DNA of 64,000 bases from Mesorhizobium kowhaii (GCF_003253745.1 NZ_MZXV01000013.1:124001-188000), one strand, 5' to 3'. Positions 33,980 through 43,834 are shown, counted from the stretch's first letter. Notes: a model not told the origin generated them from the letters alone. A program made the numbers and translations.

Positions 33980-34290
33980 CCCAACGGCGACCTTCATAGT
34001 GCGCGCTACGAATGGCAGCAATGCGCCGCATCTCAGTCATTAAAGCTAGCTGTGCCACTGCCTAAAAGCGGACGTTAGTGACGACCTCACTGGAGGTCGT
34101 GGGTGCGCCAAGAGCAGTCGTTCGACTCTCGAGAACGAATGCGCTGTTTCGCGCCCCAGGATCAGCCATGGGACCCCGTTGGGAAAATGAACGGCGGATG
34201 GCGTCGGAGGTGCCCCACATGTCGAGGCGAGCAAGCTGTGGTACACTAACCTTTAGACGAAAAGTTCATCCGCAAGAGGGGCTGGCCAGG
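33980..34290. other. no supported gene
   Basis: A 311-base stretch with an open plus frame from 34078 that joins the ChaC-like gene but shows no protein-like composition before 34291. No repeat resembling an attachment site was recognised. Confidence 0.4.
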
Positions 34291-35010
34291 ATGGCTGTCA
34301 ATCGCCGTATGAAACTGACGCCTGAATTGGTTGCTCTGGTCCATCGGTCAATTCCCGATACGGGCCCTAACCCCGGCTTTGTGCCAATGGAAGAGGAGGA
34401 CTATGAGCGCCTAGCGGACGAGATACTGAAAGACCACCCACCTCACGACGACTTGTGGATCTTTGCATATGGTTCGCTGATGTGGAGACCCGAATGCGAG
34501 ATCGACGGTCAAGAGATTGCACTGCTGAATGGGTGGCATCGAAAGTTTTGCATTCGCATCTCACGCTGGCGAGGCACACCTGAGAATCCGGGTCTGATGA
34601 TGGCACTCGACCGTGGCGGTTCGTGCCGTGCCGTGGTCCAGCGTCTAGCGGCGAAGACGGCACGAGCTCGGTTTGATCAACTGCTGCGGCGCGAAACAAC
34701 ATCGAAGGAGCACCCGACCAATCGGCCACGCTGGGTTACAGTGCAATCAGGTAGCCAACAGCGCCGGGCCATTGTTTTTTCAGTCGTACGATCCAGTCCC
34801 TATTACAGCGGAAGTTTTTCAATGGAGGAAACAGCGGCGGTTCTCTCGAGGGCGGTCGGTCATTGGGGTTCGGGCGCAGAGTATCTTATGAACACGGTCA
34901 AACAACTAGAGAACCTAGGTGTCCACGACCGAAACCTGTGGCGTCTCCAGGAGCTGGTTGCTGCGCGGATTGCCGCTCATTCCGAAGTTGTTGCAACACC
35001 GGCGCTATGA
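34291..35010 (+). CDS. gamma-glutamylcyclotransferase-like (ChaC family) protein
   Basis: A 239-residue protein with the ChaC/GGCT signature IFAYGSLMWRP (about residues 65-75), which forms the phosphate-type loop binding the gamma-glutamyl group. ChaC enzymes split glutathione into 5-oxoproline and Cys-Gly. A Glu in LLRRETTSKE lies where the catalytic Glu is expected in this family. The start at 34291 is tentative; an ATG 93 bases earlier is possible. It stands alone on the right flank of the recombinase module. Confidence 0.75.
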   Translation: MAVNRRMKLTPELVALVHRSIPDTGPNPGFVPMEEEDYERLADEILKDHPPHDDLWIFAYGSLMWRPECEIDGQEIALLNGWHRKFCIRISRWRGTPENPGLMMALDRGGSCRAVVQRLAAKTARARFDQLLRRETTSKEHPTNRPRWVTVQSGSQQRRAIVFSVVRSSPYYSGSFSMEETAAVLSRAVGHWGSGAEYLMNTVKQLENLGVHDRNLWRLQELVAARIAAHSEVVATPAL

Positions 35011-35169
35011 TTTCAGCATCGTTCATGTCGGCTGCTGACCAGTGCGCTGTCGACCGAAGCCTGCTTGCGAGTGGAGAATTGGGGAGTTGTACGGGAGTTG
35101 AGCCTAGTCTGACGACGACGACAACCGACCCAGTATTCATTGTCGCCAACCGGCCAGCGAGTGGATTAG

Positions 35170-36732
35170 ATGGATGAGGGTGCGATCGACCTGACGGAGC
35201 TGCCGGAGCGTATCCATCATCTTGTCGATCGTTGGGCTGCGGAGACGCCCGGTGCACCGGCTCTGATCGATCATGATGGCCAGACCCTGAACTATGCAGC
35301 GTTGCGTGACGGTGTCTCGGCGATGGCCGCTGCACTGGCAGACGCCGGTGTCCGTGGCGGCGACCGTGTTCTGATCGTGAACGAGAATTCGGCGGTGACG
35401 GTCGCGGCTCTGTTTGCTGCCAGCCGGCTGGACGCCTGGGCTGTCCTGGTCAATGCGCGCCTCGCGCCCGTCGAGATTGATCGCATCTGCCAGCATTCGC
35501 AGCCGCGAGCAATTGCGTTTACCCATACGGTCTCACAGGAGGCGGCTGCTCATGCCGACCGCTACGGTGCCGGGACAAGTGTGATGACCATCGCGGGCGC
35601 GGTCCGCATCGTTGCCGGACTCCCGGCCACACCCGAGCCAGTCAAATCATCCGGCGCGTTCCAGGTTGCCGCCATGATCTACACATCGGGAACAACGGGC
35701 GATCCCAAGGGCGTGATGCTGACCCATCGAAACCTGCTCTTCACGGCCTCCGTCTCGGGCCGCCTGCGCCGAATTGGCCGTAGCGATCACGTCATTCAAC
35801 TTGTGCCGATCGCACATGTATTTGGTCTGGCCTCCGTCCTGCTCTGTACTCTCAACGCCGGTGCGCGGATCACGCTGGTTCCGCGATTCGATGCCGCCCG
35901 GCTCGCGGATTCGCTTCAGTCCGGGATCACCGTCCTGCAGGGCGTGCCCGCGATGTATGCAAAGCTGCTTGAGCATATCGAGAGTACCGGTCAGCGGTTG
36001 CGCGCGCCGGGCCTTCGCTACATTTCCGCTGGCGGTTCGCCCCTGGACATCGATTGGAAGCGCTCTATCGAGCGGTACTTCGGCCTGCCGCTCAACAATG
36101 GTTATGGCTTGACGGAGTGTTCGTGCAACGTGGCGATCACGCGTGTCGATTCACCGCGCGACGACGACTCGATCGGTCTGCCGCTACCGGGCGTCGACGT
36201 TCGCTTTGTGGGGCCCGATGGCATGGACGTTCCCGACGGCCAGATCGGAGAGAGCTGAATCAGGGGCCCAAATCTCATGCAAGGCTACTATCGGGACGAT
36301 CTGGCAACCCGCGCCGCCGTGGTTGGCGATGGCTGGTTTCGGACCGGAGACCTGGGTCGTCGGGACAAGGATGGCTACCTCTTCATCGTTGGTCGCCTCA
36401 AGGAACTCATTATCCGCTCCGGCTTCAACGTCTATCCAGCCGAAGTTGAAACAGCACTCAATGCCCATCCCGATGTCATTCAATGCGCTGTCATCGGTCG
36501 TAAGGCTGACGGCAACGAGGAGGTAATCGCATTCGTCGAAGCCAGGGTTGGTTCGCGTCTCCAGGCCACCACCCTGCGCGATCATGCTCGCGACCGGCTT
36601 GCGGCCTACAAGCGACCGCAACATATATTCATTCTCGACAGGATTCCGGCCAGCCCGACCGGCAAGATCCTGAAGGCGACGCTGGCACCACTCGCAGAGC
36701 AACTGATTGCCGGAGAAAAGTCGGTGGGATAG
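35170..36732 (+). pseudogene. AMP-dependent acyl-CoA synthetase broken by one in-frame TGA
   Basis: One continuous frame of about 520 codons interrupted by a single TGA at 36256-36258. Before it: the AMP-binding P-loop-like YTSGTTGDPKGVM and NNGYGLTECS. After it: IRGPNLMQGYYRDD, WFRTGDLGRRDKDGYL, GRLKELIIRSGFNVYP and the catalytic-Lys motif SPTGKILK. Intact ligases read GE-L-W/H-IRGPN where this has GE-S-stop-IRGPN, so a Trp codon may have mutated. The N-terminal 362 residues could be made alone but would lack the C-terminal lid domain. The second part could restart at an ATG at 36277. A sequencing error is the alternative. Confidence 0.85.
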
Positions 36733-37123
36733 GTGACTGCTCCTGGACGCGATCAAGTCGTTCCGAGAGTCCTCTCGCACGACATTTTTCCACCCTTTGC
36801 TGACCTCCCCCGTCAAAATGCGAACGTCTGCCCTGGGTCAGCTCACGACGATGCCCGCGCCGACCTGAATGTCCGGTCTTGAAGATACGCAGCCTGAAGG
36901 TGCCAGTCCGCTGTCGGCCCATTCCTGACATAGCCGCAACGCTCAGAATTCACTTGCTGAGCCGTCCACTGTAGGGATCCTCACTTCAGCGTTTGACCCT
37001 AAGTTCTTCGTTCGCTAGCGGGAGCTTCGCGCGGCGTCACAACCATATGCGTCATCGCGTCCAACCCTCGGCGACAGCGGCCCGCCAATCCCGCGGCGAT
37101 CAGCGGCTCACGTCCTTTGCGTT
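36733..37123. other. no supported gene
   Basis: A 391-base gap between the broken ligase and the end of the next cyclase gene. Open frames are shadow-like. No clear terminator with a T-run was seen. Confidence 0.4.
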
Positions 37124-39052
37124 CTATGGCTGCCCGAGAGGCTGCGCCTGCGCTGCCTCGCATGCCGGCAGCCGCACTGGTTTGGCGAGCTTTGCCAGCG
37201 CCTCGGGCTTGGCGCACGCCGGGAAGCCAGCGAGCGGCATTGTCTCCATGTAGCGCCGACGCTCGGTAGCGCTCATGCCCGGCTCGTTGATGATGCTCTC
37301 GACGGTCAAGTCAGGGTGGCGTTTGAGCGCTTCCATAACGGAGGTCTTCGCCTCTTCGATCCGGCCTAAGCCTGCGAGCGAACTGCTACGCACCACCCAA
37401 TTCCACTTTTGGTAGTTGTTAGGCGTCATGCGCTCCAGCATCTTCAACGCGTCCTCATACCGGCCGGCCATAAAATAAGCACCGGAGAAGAAGTTGGACG
37501 TCCACATCGGGTAGTTCGGGTCGAGCCGCATTACTTGATCGACCATCTGAGCGCCGCGTTCGGGTTCACCGAAGCGTGCTGCAAAGCCGGAATAGAAAGT
37601 CAGAATTTCAGACGAACCGGGAGCAAGACGAAGGGCAGTGTCCATCTCAACCTTGGCGCGGGCGTTGTCGCCCTTATCGGAAAGACTCATACCAAACACC
37701 ACGTGTGCTTCAGCGTCGCTCGGATCAAGCTGCACCGCGCGTTCGGCCGCATCGGCAGCCGCCTTGTAATTGCTCTCGGGATTGACACCAAAGATACCCA
37801 ATAGAACATGAGCATGAAAAAGTTCCACCCAGGCGCGGGCCAGCGCGGGGTCCAGCTCGACGGCGCGGTTGAGGAGCGTGATGGCCTCCTCTTCATCCGC
37901 CTTTGTGAGCTTTTCAATCTTCTCGGTCCCGAGCAGATAGAAATCATAGGCATTCAGGTTTTCAGGTCGTTTACGTTTGGCCGCGGCCCGCCCGGCCGCC
38001 TGAATCAACCCTACGCCGCCGCCCAGACGGTTGGTGACTTGCTCTGCAATCTCGGTCTGGACGGCGAACACATCCTCAGCGGGCCGGTCCCAACGATCCG
38101 ACCAAAGATGGTTGCCGGTTTTTGCATCGATCAACTGCGCGGTGATCCGCACCCGCCCATTTTGCCGCTGGATAGAGCCTTCCAGCACGAAGCCGACACG
38201 GAGCGCGCTTGCGACCTGGCGGGCGTCCACCGGCTTACCTTTGTAAACTTCCGTCGAATTCCGGGCCACGACCTCAAGTTCGGGAAACCGCGCGAGGTCG
38301 GTGATGATATCCTCAGTCAAGCCATCGGCCAAACGCCCGGTGGCCTCGTCGCTGCCATAATTATTGAAGGGCAGCACCGCGACCGACGGCTTGGCCCCCA
38401 GTGGTGCAGGCTGAAAGAACCACCAGGTCCCTCCACCCGCCAGAGCCAGCACCCCGATGACCGCCGCAGCCGTCCCGGTCCAGCGCGGCATCATTCCGAG
38501 AAGCGGGCGGCGCATCCGTTTGCCGTCGAGTCTCAGCCGGTATGTCCGCACTGGGCGGCTGATGTTTTTGACCTGCTGCTCGCCGGCGAAATCGAGCGGC
38601 CAATCAAGCTTGCCCTGGAGATGATCGTATGCCGTGCCCGACACCATCACGCCGCCCGGCTCGGCCAACTGCTCCAGCCGAGCTGCCACGTTGACGCCGT
38701 CGCCATAGACATCGCCCTCTACCAGCGCCACATCGCCCAGATTGATTCCAATGCGAAACACGATCCGCTCTGCCGCCAGCAGGCCGGCATTACGCTTCGC
38801 AGCTGCCTGCTGGATCTCCGCGGCACATATTACCGCGTCAACCACGCTGTCGAAGGCGACGAGCGCGCCGTCGCCGATCAGCTTGACGATGCGGCCATGG
38901 TGACTGGCAATCGCGGGATCGGTCAGTTCGGCGCGAATGGCCCTCAGCCGCGCGATGGTGCCGGCCTCGTCCGCTTCCATCGCGCTTGAGTAGCCGACCA
39001 TATCGGCCGCCAGGATCGCCAACAGCTTACGGTTGAGCGGAGGGACAGGCAT
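37124..39052 (-). CDS. membrane-bound class III adenylate/guanylate cyclase with TolB-like and TPR regions
   Basis: A 642-residue protein. The cyclase domain (1-180) has LAADMVGYSSAM (Asp17), VKLIGDGALVAF and GDGVNVAARLEQ (Asn, Arg), so catalysis is expected. Unlike its two relatives in this window it has one membrane segment (AAAVIGVLALAGGGTWWFF, about 205-223), placing the cyclase in the cytoplasm and the C-terminal part across the membrane. The C-terminal part has TolB/FlgO-like sequence (PSVAVLPFNNYGSDEA, TEDIITDLARFPELEVVARN) and TPR repeats. The start has no strong ribosome-binding site but fits the family. Confidence 0.9.
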   Translation of the reverse strand: MPVPPLNRKLLAILAADMVGYSSAMEADEAGTIARLRAIRAELTDPAIASHHGRIVKLIGDGALVAFDSVVDAVICAAEIQQAAAKRNAGLLAAERIVFRIGINLGDVALVEGDVYGDGVNVAARLEQLAEPGGVMVSGTAYDHLQGKLDWPLDFAGEQQVKNISRPVRTYRLRLDGKRMRRPLLGMMPRWTGTAAAVIGVLALAGGGTWWFFQPAPLGAKPSVAVLPFNNYGSDEATGRLADGLTEDIITDLARFPELEVVARNSTEVYKGKPVDARQVASALRVGFVLEGSIQRQNGRVRITAQLIDAKTGNHLWSDRWDRPAEDVFAVQTEIAEQVTNRLGGGVGLIQAAGRAAAKRKRPENLNAYDFYLLGTEKIEKLTKADEEEAITLLNRAVELDPALARAWVELFHAHVLLGIFGVNPESNYKAAADAAERAVQLDPSDAEAHVVFGMSLSDKGDNARAKVEMDTALRLAPGSSEILTFYSGFAARFGEPERGAQMVDQVMRLDPNYPMWTSNFFSGAYFMAGRYEDALKMLERMTPNNYQKWNWVVRSSSLAGLGRIEEAKTSVMEALKRHPDLTVESIINEPGMSATERRRYMETMPLAGFPACAKPEALAKLAKPVRLPACEAAQAQPLGQP

Positions 39053-39562
39053 GATCGCGCCACTTCGAAGGTATGGCGGAGAACCCTACACCCATCGACG
39101 TGCCGGGACCAGCGCGCCGCCTTCGCATCCGTTAAGCGGATGCGGCGCCAGTCCGCTGTTCGGCAACCGTAACGGGCTGAACGTCCGCTATCTTCTTCAG
39201 ACGCCAAGAGCCGCCATTCCGCTGTCGGCCAACCGAGGTCATTGAAGACCGCGCGTGTGGATGGCCGCTTTCGGCGCAAGCCGATCTGGCGAGCAATGGC
39301 ATAGTTTGTGGTTCGTTTTTGACAAGCGAGCGAAACGCAAGACTGTTCGCATTAAGGCCGGCGCTAAAGCATTGATATTGCTGGGGTCAAAACCTGGGGA
39401 TTTTTGGGGCTACTCCCCAGCTTCGGAGAATGATGGACATTCGGAGAGCAGTTAGGGCGAGAACGGTGTTTACGCTCTCCCCGGCTTTCGGCGGAACATC
39501 CCGCAAACGCTGGGCTTTCGGGAAGCCGTGAGGGGACCGGAGAATTGTTTGGACTTTGAAGG
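39053..39562. other. no supported gene; boundary of the accessory region
   Basis: A 510-base stretch between the cyclase start and the 3' end of tRNA-Met. It contains a small palindrome (CTGGGGA, then TCCCCAG about 13 bases later, near 39393-39420). I looked for a second copy of the tRNA 3' end as an attachment-site scar and saw none in the window. Confidence 0.4.
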
Positions 39563-39639
39563 TGGTAGCGGGAGAGGGACTTGAACCCCCGACCCCAGGA
39601 TTATGATTCCCGTGCTCTAACCAACTGAGCTACCCCGCC
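39563..39639 (-). tRNA. tRNA-Met (anticodon CAU)
   Basis: A 77-base tRNA with encoded CCA. The minus strand begins GGCGGGGTAGCTCAGTTGG; the anticodon stem CGGGA/TCCTG carries the loop ATCATAA (CAU); the T arm is GGGGGTTCAAGTCCC. The GGCGGGG acceptor start and sequence match alphaproteobacterial elongator tRNA-Met; tRNA-Ile2 is unlikely. Its 3' end faces the accessory region on the left. Confidence 0.95.
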
Positions 39640-39877
39640 AGGACGGCGAAAGGCCCGAAATCCGCCTCAAATCGAAAGGCATGTCGGGGCGTTCGCCAAG
39701 GTCGCGCGGATATAAGGTTGGGAGGGTGAGCCTGTCAAGCTTCGAAGCAACCGCCGTGCCGGCTTATTGTCGTTGTCGAAAAGCTTTGCCGCGCAGACAT
39801 TTGGTTGCTGCCGCCGGGGTTGAGTTCGCAGGGGCACGTCGCTATGTCTCGGCCACGAGTTTTTAGAGTTGAAACAG

Positions 39878-40843
39878 ATGAAACCGCGCATTGCAGTCCT
39901 CGGTTGCGGATACTGGGGCAGCAACCACATCCGCACCCTCAAGGCGCTCGGCGCGCTGCACGCGGTCTCCGACGCCAACCGGGCTCGCGCCGAAGGTTTC
40001 GCCAGCGAGCAGGACTGCCTGGCGATCGAGCCCGACCAGCTGTTCGTCCGTGACGATATCGACGCCATCATCATGGCGTTGCCGCCGCAATTCCATGCCG
40101 ACCTTGCCGTGCGCGCCGTCGAGAGCGGCAAGGACGTGCTGGTGGAAAAGCCGATCGCGCTGACGGTGCCGGACGCCGAGCGCGCGGTGCAGGCGGCCAA
40201 GGACAATGGCCGCGTCTTCATGGTCGGCCATGTCTTGCGTTTCCATCCCGCCTTCGAGACGCTGAAGGGGCTGATCGACAAGGGCGAGCTCGGCGAAGTC
40301 CGCTACATCCATTCGCATCGGCTCGGGCTCGGCAAGTTCCACACCGAGAACGACGCGCTGTGGGACCTGGCGCCGCACGATTTGTCGATGATCCTGGCGA
40401 TCACCGGCACCGAACCGATCGAGGTGCGCGGCGAGGGCGCTGCCCTGCTCGACAATCTCAGTGACTTCGCGCATCTGCACATGCGTTTTCCCAACGGCCT
40501 GCGCAGCCATCTCTTCACCTCGCGGCTCAATCCCTATCGCGAGCGGCGGCTGACCGTGGTCGGCACCAAGGCGATGGCGGTGTTCGATGACGTCGAACCA
40601 TGGGAACGCAAGCTTGCCGTCTACCGTCACGCTGTGTGGCAGGACAGCGGCCAATGGGCCTTCACCACCAATGAGCCGTCCTATGTCGCGGTTGCCCAAG
40701 GCATGCCGCTGACGCGCGAGCTGGAGCATTTCATCCAGTGCATCGAAACGCGGGCCGAGCCGCGCACCTGCGGCGAGGAAGCGATCAGGGTGTTGCGTAT
40801 CCTGACCGCGGGTACGGTCACGCACACCACGTCCAATTCCTGA
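39878..40843 (+). CDS. Gfo/Idh/MocA-family oxidoreductase
   Basis: A 321-residue NAD(P)-dependent dehydrogenase of sugar or sugar-derivative type. The N-terminal Rossmann fold opens with IAVLGCGYWGSNHIRTL, and the EKPIAL motif (about 95-100) holds the conserved Lys. The C-terminal part is a mixed sheet (GEVRYIHSHRLGLG) with HDL (ALWDLAPHDLSM) at the usual place of the catalytic His. The ATG at 39878 is used; an upstream TTG is in frame. The substrate is unknown. It is the first core gene after tRNA-Met, convergent with mnmA. Confidence 0.88.
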   Translation: MKPRIAVLGCGYWGSNHIRTLKALGALHAVSDANRARAEGFASEQDCLAIEPDQLFVRDDIDAIIMALPPQFHADLAVRAVESGKDVLVEKPIALTVPDAERAVQAAKDNGRVFMVGHVLRFHPAFETLKGLIDKGELGEVRYIHSHRLGLGKFHTENDALWDLAPHDLSMILAITGTEPIEVRGEGAALLDNLSDFAHLHMRFPNGLRSHLFTSRLNPYRERRLTVVGTKAMAVFDDVEPWERKLAVYRHAVWQDSGQWAFTTNEPSYVAVAQGMPLTRELEHFIQCIETRAEPRTCGEEAIRVLRILTAGTVTHTTSNS

Positions 40844-40993
40844 GAGCCCGTTTGGAAACTCTACTCTCGCGGCCATCTGATGGCGTTTTCTGCGCTTCCG
40901 TTGCTCACGGACCAAGTGTCCGCTGCGCTACGGAACCACCATCACATGACTCGCCAGAGCGAATTTCGAAACAGTCTCTGAGAGGGTAGCGGT

Positions 40994-42184
40994 TTACTCG
41001 GCGGGGATCTGCGCCGGCCTGGCGGCAAGCCGGGTCAGCATGGCTTCGGCCTCGGCGCCACGCTCCGAGCGCTCGATGAAGCCGCCGCCGAACACGCGCG
41101 CTTCGTTGCCGTCATCGGAATAGAGCACGCAGGCCTGTCCGGGCGCGATGCCGGATTCGCCGTCGACCAGTTCCACCCATGTGGCGCCATTGCCGTGATG
41201 CAGCACGGCAGGGCGGGGCGGGCGCGTCGAACGGACCTTGGCGAACAGCTCCAGGCCGCCGGCGGGGACATCGGCCAGCGGCCCGTCGCCCAGCCAGTTC
41301 ATGTTGCGCAGATAGATCTTGTGTGTCTCCAGCGCCTCGCGCGGGCCGACCACGACGCGGGCGCGGTCGGCGTCGAGATGGACGACGTAAAGCGGCTCGC
41401 CGGATGCGATGCCGATGCCACGACGCTGGCCGATCGTGTAGCGCAGGATGCCTTCGTGGCGGCCGAGCACGCGGCCGTCGATATGGACGATGTCGCCCGG
41501 ATTGGCAGCAGTCGGCTTCAGCTTGGCGATGATGTCGGAGTATTTGCCTTGCGGCACGAAGCAGATGTCCTGGCTGTCCTGCTTGGCGGCAACCGTCAGC
41601 CCCATCTCCTCGGCGATGGCGCGAACCTGCGGCTTCGACAGGCCGCCAAGCGGGAAGCGCAGATAGTCGATCTGCGCCTGCGTGGTGGCAAACAGGAAAT
41701 AGCTCTGGTCGCGGTCGGCGTCGACCGGCCGGAAAAGCGCGCGGTGGGCGCCATTGGCGCCGGAGCGGATATAGTGGCCGGTGGCCAGCGCGTCGGCGCC
41801 AAGCTCCTTGGCGGTGGCCAGAAGATCGGCGAACTTCACCGTCTGGTTGCAGGAAACGCACGGGATCGGCGTCTCGCCGGCGACGTAGCTCTCGGCGAAG
41901 GGATCGATGACCGCCTTGCGGAAGCGTTCCTCGTAGTCGAGCACATAGTGCGGAATGCCAAGCGTCTCCGACACCCGGCGGGCATCGTCGATGTCCTGTC
42001 CGGCGCAGCATGAGCCGGCCCGGTGCGTCGCCGCGCCATGGTCGTAGAGCTGCAAGGTGACGCCGACGACGTCATAGCCCTCGCGCTTCAACAGGCCGGC
42101 GACGACGGACGAATCGACACCGCCCGACATGGCGACGACGATGCGGGTGTTTTCGGGACGTCCGGGAAGATCGAGGCTGTTCAT
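40994..42184 (-). CDS. mnmA: tRNA-specific 2-thiouridylase
   Basis: A 396-residue enzyme that thiolates U34 of Lys, Glu and Gln tRNAs. The PP-loop is [12 protein letters not shown] (about 16-27). The catalytic pair is the Cys in IPCVSCNQ and the one in [10 protein letters not shown], both conserved in MnmA. GHYIRSG and GQRRGIGI are further family motifs, followed by the C-terminal barrel. The start [14 protein letters not shown] is preferred; an upstream extension lacks homology-like sequence. It diverges from sciP. Confidence 0.95.
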   Translation of the reverse strand: MNSLDLPGRPENTRIVVAMSGGVDSSVVAGLLKREGYDVVGVTLQLYDHGAATHRAGSCCAGQDIDDARRVSETLGIPHYVLDYEERFRKAVIDPFAESYVAGETPIPCVSCNQTVKFADLLATAKELGADALATGHYIRSGANGAHRALFRPVDADRDQSYFLFATTQAQIDYLRFPLGGLSKPQVRAIAEEMGLTVAAKQDSQDICFVPQGKYSDIIAKLKPTAANPGDIVHIDGRVLGRHEGILRYTIGQRRGIGIASGEPLYVVHLDADRARVVVGPREALETHKIYLRNMNWLGDGPLADVPAGGLELFAKVRSTRPPRPAVLHHGNGATWVELVDGESGIAPGQACVLYSDDGNEARVFGGGFIERSERGAEAEAMLTRLAARPAQIPAE

Positions 42185-42391
42185 GGTTCTTTCGTTCTGC
42201 GCGGCGCCTGAATGCCAATGACGGGAATATAGGTCAAGCTTTCCGGCTACGCCAGCTTGCACGGCCGATCGACAGGCAGCGACCGGTCTGGCGAATGGAG
42301 AGATTTTTCCGCGTGGCGCCGGCGCTTCCAGGCTGATGTTTCAAATGCCGACGAAAAGACTAACGCGGCGTTCATGATCCTTACCTAGTCA

Positions 42392-42406
42392 TTAGGGTCT
42401 GCTTAG
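42392..42406 (+). promoter_or_regulatory. candidate CtrA box upstream of sciP
   Basis: TTAG-N7-TTAG (TTAGGGTCTGCTTAG), two mismatches from the alphaproteobacterial CtrA consensus TTAA-N7-TTAA. It lies 68 bases before the sciP start. In Caulobacter sciP is CtrA-activated. This is motif matching only. Confidence 0.4.
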
Positions 42407-42473
42407 GCAATTTTTAAAGCTGTGGCGGTAACGTGGCGGGGATTGGGTCTTTGAGTTTTTTGTAGAGAGTACG

Positions 42474-42749
42474 ATGACCGATCTGATTAGACCGAGAGTC
42501 AAGTATGTTATCGGGCCTGACGGCAGCCCTCTTACGATTGCCGATCTGCCGCCGACGAATACACGTCGCTGGGTTATCCGGCGCAAGGCGGAAGTGGTTG
42601 CTGCGGTGCGCGGCGGGCTCTTGAGCCTTGACGAGGCATGCCAGCGCTACAAGCTCACCACCGAGGAATTCCTGTCCTGGCAGGCGTCGATCGACGAGTA
42701 TGGCCTTGCCGGGCTGCGCACGACGCGCATCCAGCAATACCGGCATTAG
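42474..42749 (+). CDS. sciP: CtrA inhibitor SciP (DUF1153)
   Basis: A 91-residue helix-turn-helix protein with the DUF1153/SciP signature (RVKYVIGPDGSPLTIADLPP, then RRWVIRRKAEVVAAVRGGLL and LSLDEACQRYKLTTEEFLSW). In Caulobacter SciP binds CtrA at promoters and blocks RNA polymerase recruitment in G1. The protein matches the usual length. It ends at a strong terminator and lies about 2.4 kb from ctrA on the same strand. Confidence 0.92.
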   Translation: MTDLIRPRVKYVIGPDGSPLTIADLPPTNTRRWVIRRKAEVVAAVRGGLLSLDEACQRYKLTTEEFLSWQASIDEYGLAGLRTTRIQQYRH

Positions 42750-42768
42750 AGTCGGTCTAAACACGATC

Positions 42769-42800
42769 AAAGGGCGCGGCAATCCGCGCCCTTTTGTTTT
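42769..42800 (+). terminator. rho-independent terminator of sciP
   Basis: An 11-pair stem AAAGGGCGCGG with CCGCGCCCTTT, loop CAAT, followed by TGTTTT. The T-tract supports termination of sciP; the flanking A-run could also serve the convergent gene on the other strand. Confidence 0.9.
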
Positions 42801-42819
42801 CGAGGCGATCTTTTGGCGC

Positions 42820-43745
42820 TCAGGCCGTCAGCGCCACTTTGCCGATCGGCCTGGTGGCGAGAAAGGCGTGAGCGGCACCTGCCTGCTCGAGCGGGAAGCT
42901 TTTCGCCACGTGGACGGTGAGCTTGTTCGCATCGATCAACCGGGCGAGTTCCAGCAGGCCTTCGCGGTCTGGCACGACGGACATGCGCTCGACCCGGATG
43001 CCCCGCGCGCTGGCCTGCGTCTTCGTCGCGTCGCTGACATTGAGCAACGACACCAGCACGCCGCCGCGCTTGAGCACCTTCAGCGAGTGTTTGGCATGGT
43101 CGCCGCCAATAGGCTCCAGTACGAGATCGATGTCGCGAACCTTGTCGGCGAAATCGCCCTTGGTGTAGTCGAGAACCTCATCGGCGCCGAGCGAGCGGGC
43201 GAAATCGAGCTTCTGCGGGCTGGCGGTGGCGATGACGTAAGCGCCGCGCGCCTTGGCGATTTGCACCGCCAGATGGCCAACGCCGCCGGCTGCGGCGTGG
43301 ATCAGCACGCGCTGGCCTGATTTCAGTCCGCCATGGCGGACGAGGCCTTGCCAGGCGGTGAGGCCGGCCAGCGGCAATGCACCTGCCTGGACCTGGTCGG
43401 CGCCCTTCGGCTTCAGCGCGATTTCATCGGCTGGCACAGCCGCCAGTTCGGCGTAAGGGCCGCCTGCTTGGGGAAGCGCGGCATGCCGAACACCTCGTCG
43501 CCGACCTTGAAGCGGGTGACGCCGGCGCCCAGCGCCTCGACGGTTCCCGAGATATCCCAGCCCAGGATGAAGGGCGGCTCGCCGAGCAGGGAGTAATAGC
43601 CAGCGCGGACGGAGCCATCGACCGGATTGATGCCGGCTGCCTTGACACGGACCAGCACCTCGCCGGCCTTTGGTGTGGGGTCAGGCCGATTGGCGATGAC
43701 AAGGACGTCGGGTCCGCCAACGGAATTCTGGATAACGGCACGCAT
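42820..43745 (-). pseudogene. zinc-independent quinone oxidoreductase-type alcohol dehydrogenase, one frameshift
   Basis: The first part (110 codons from 43745) opens RAVIQNSVGGPDVLVIANRP and runs to VFGMPRFPKQA. The second part (from about 43455) resumes with AELAAVPADEIALKPKG, contains the NAD(P) fold HAAAGGVGHLAVQIAKARGA, and ends RPIGKVALTA. The two halves together make a standard NADP-dependent oxidoreductase of ~308 residues. A missing base in GCGGCC[G]CTTACGCC near 43457 explains the shift. It may be a genuine mutation or a sequencing error. It is divergent from an HxlR regulator that may control it. Confidence 0.85.
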
Positions 43746-43771
43746 GGGATGTCTCCTACTTGGTTGGTGCC

Positions 43772-43831
43772 ACTATCACTTGGATAGTAATAGTCTCTTG
43801 TCCAGTATGTACCTATTTGATATATAGGTAC
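43772..43831. promoter_or_regulatory. operator region of divergent oxidoreductase/HxlR pair
   Basis: Two palindromes: ACTATC-N5-GATAGT (43772-43788) and GTACCTAT-N7-ATAGGTAC (43809-43831), the latter ending four bases before the HxlR start. The spacing suits binding of a dimeric winged-helix HxlR protein and autoregulation. Confidence 0.6.
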
Positions 43832-43834
43832 CCC

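Noticed and set aside
39385..39425. CTGGGGA/TCCCCAG palindrome as a tRNA-linked attachment site
   Set aside because: It does not match the tRNA-Met 3' end and no second copy was found, so there is no basis to call it an att site.
39863..40915. 350-codon minus-strand frame opposite the Gfo/Idh/MocA gene
   Set aside because: An antisense shadow with Arg/His/Gln-rich composition; the plus-strand Rossmann motif is clear.
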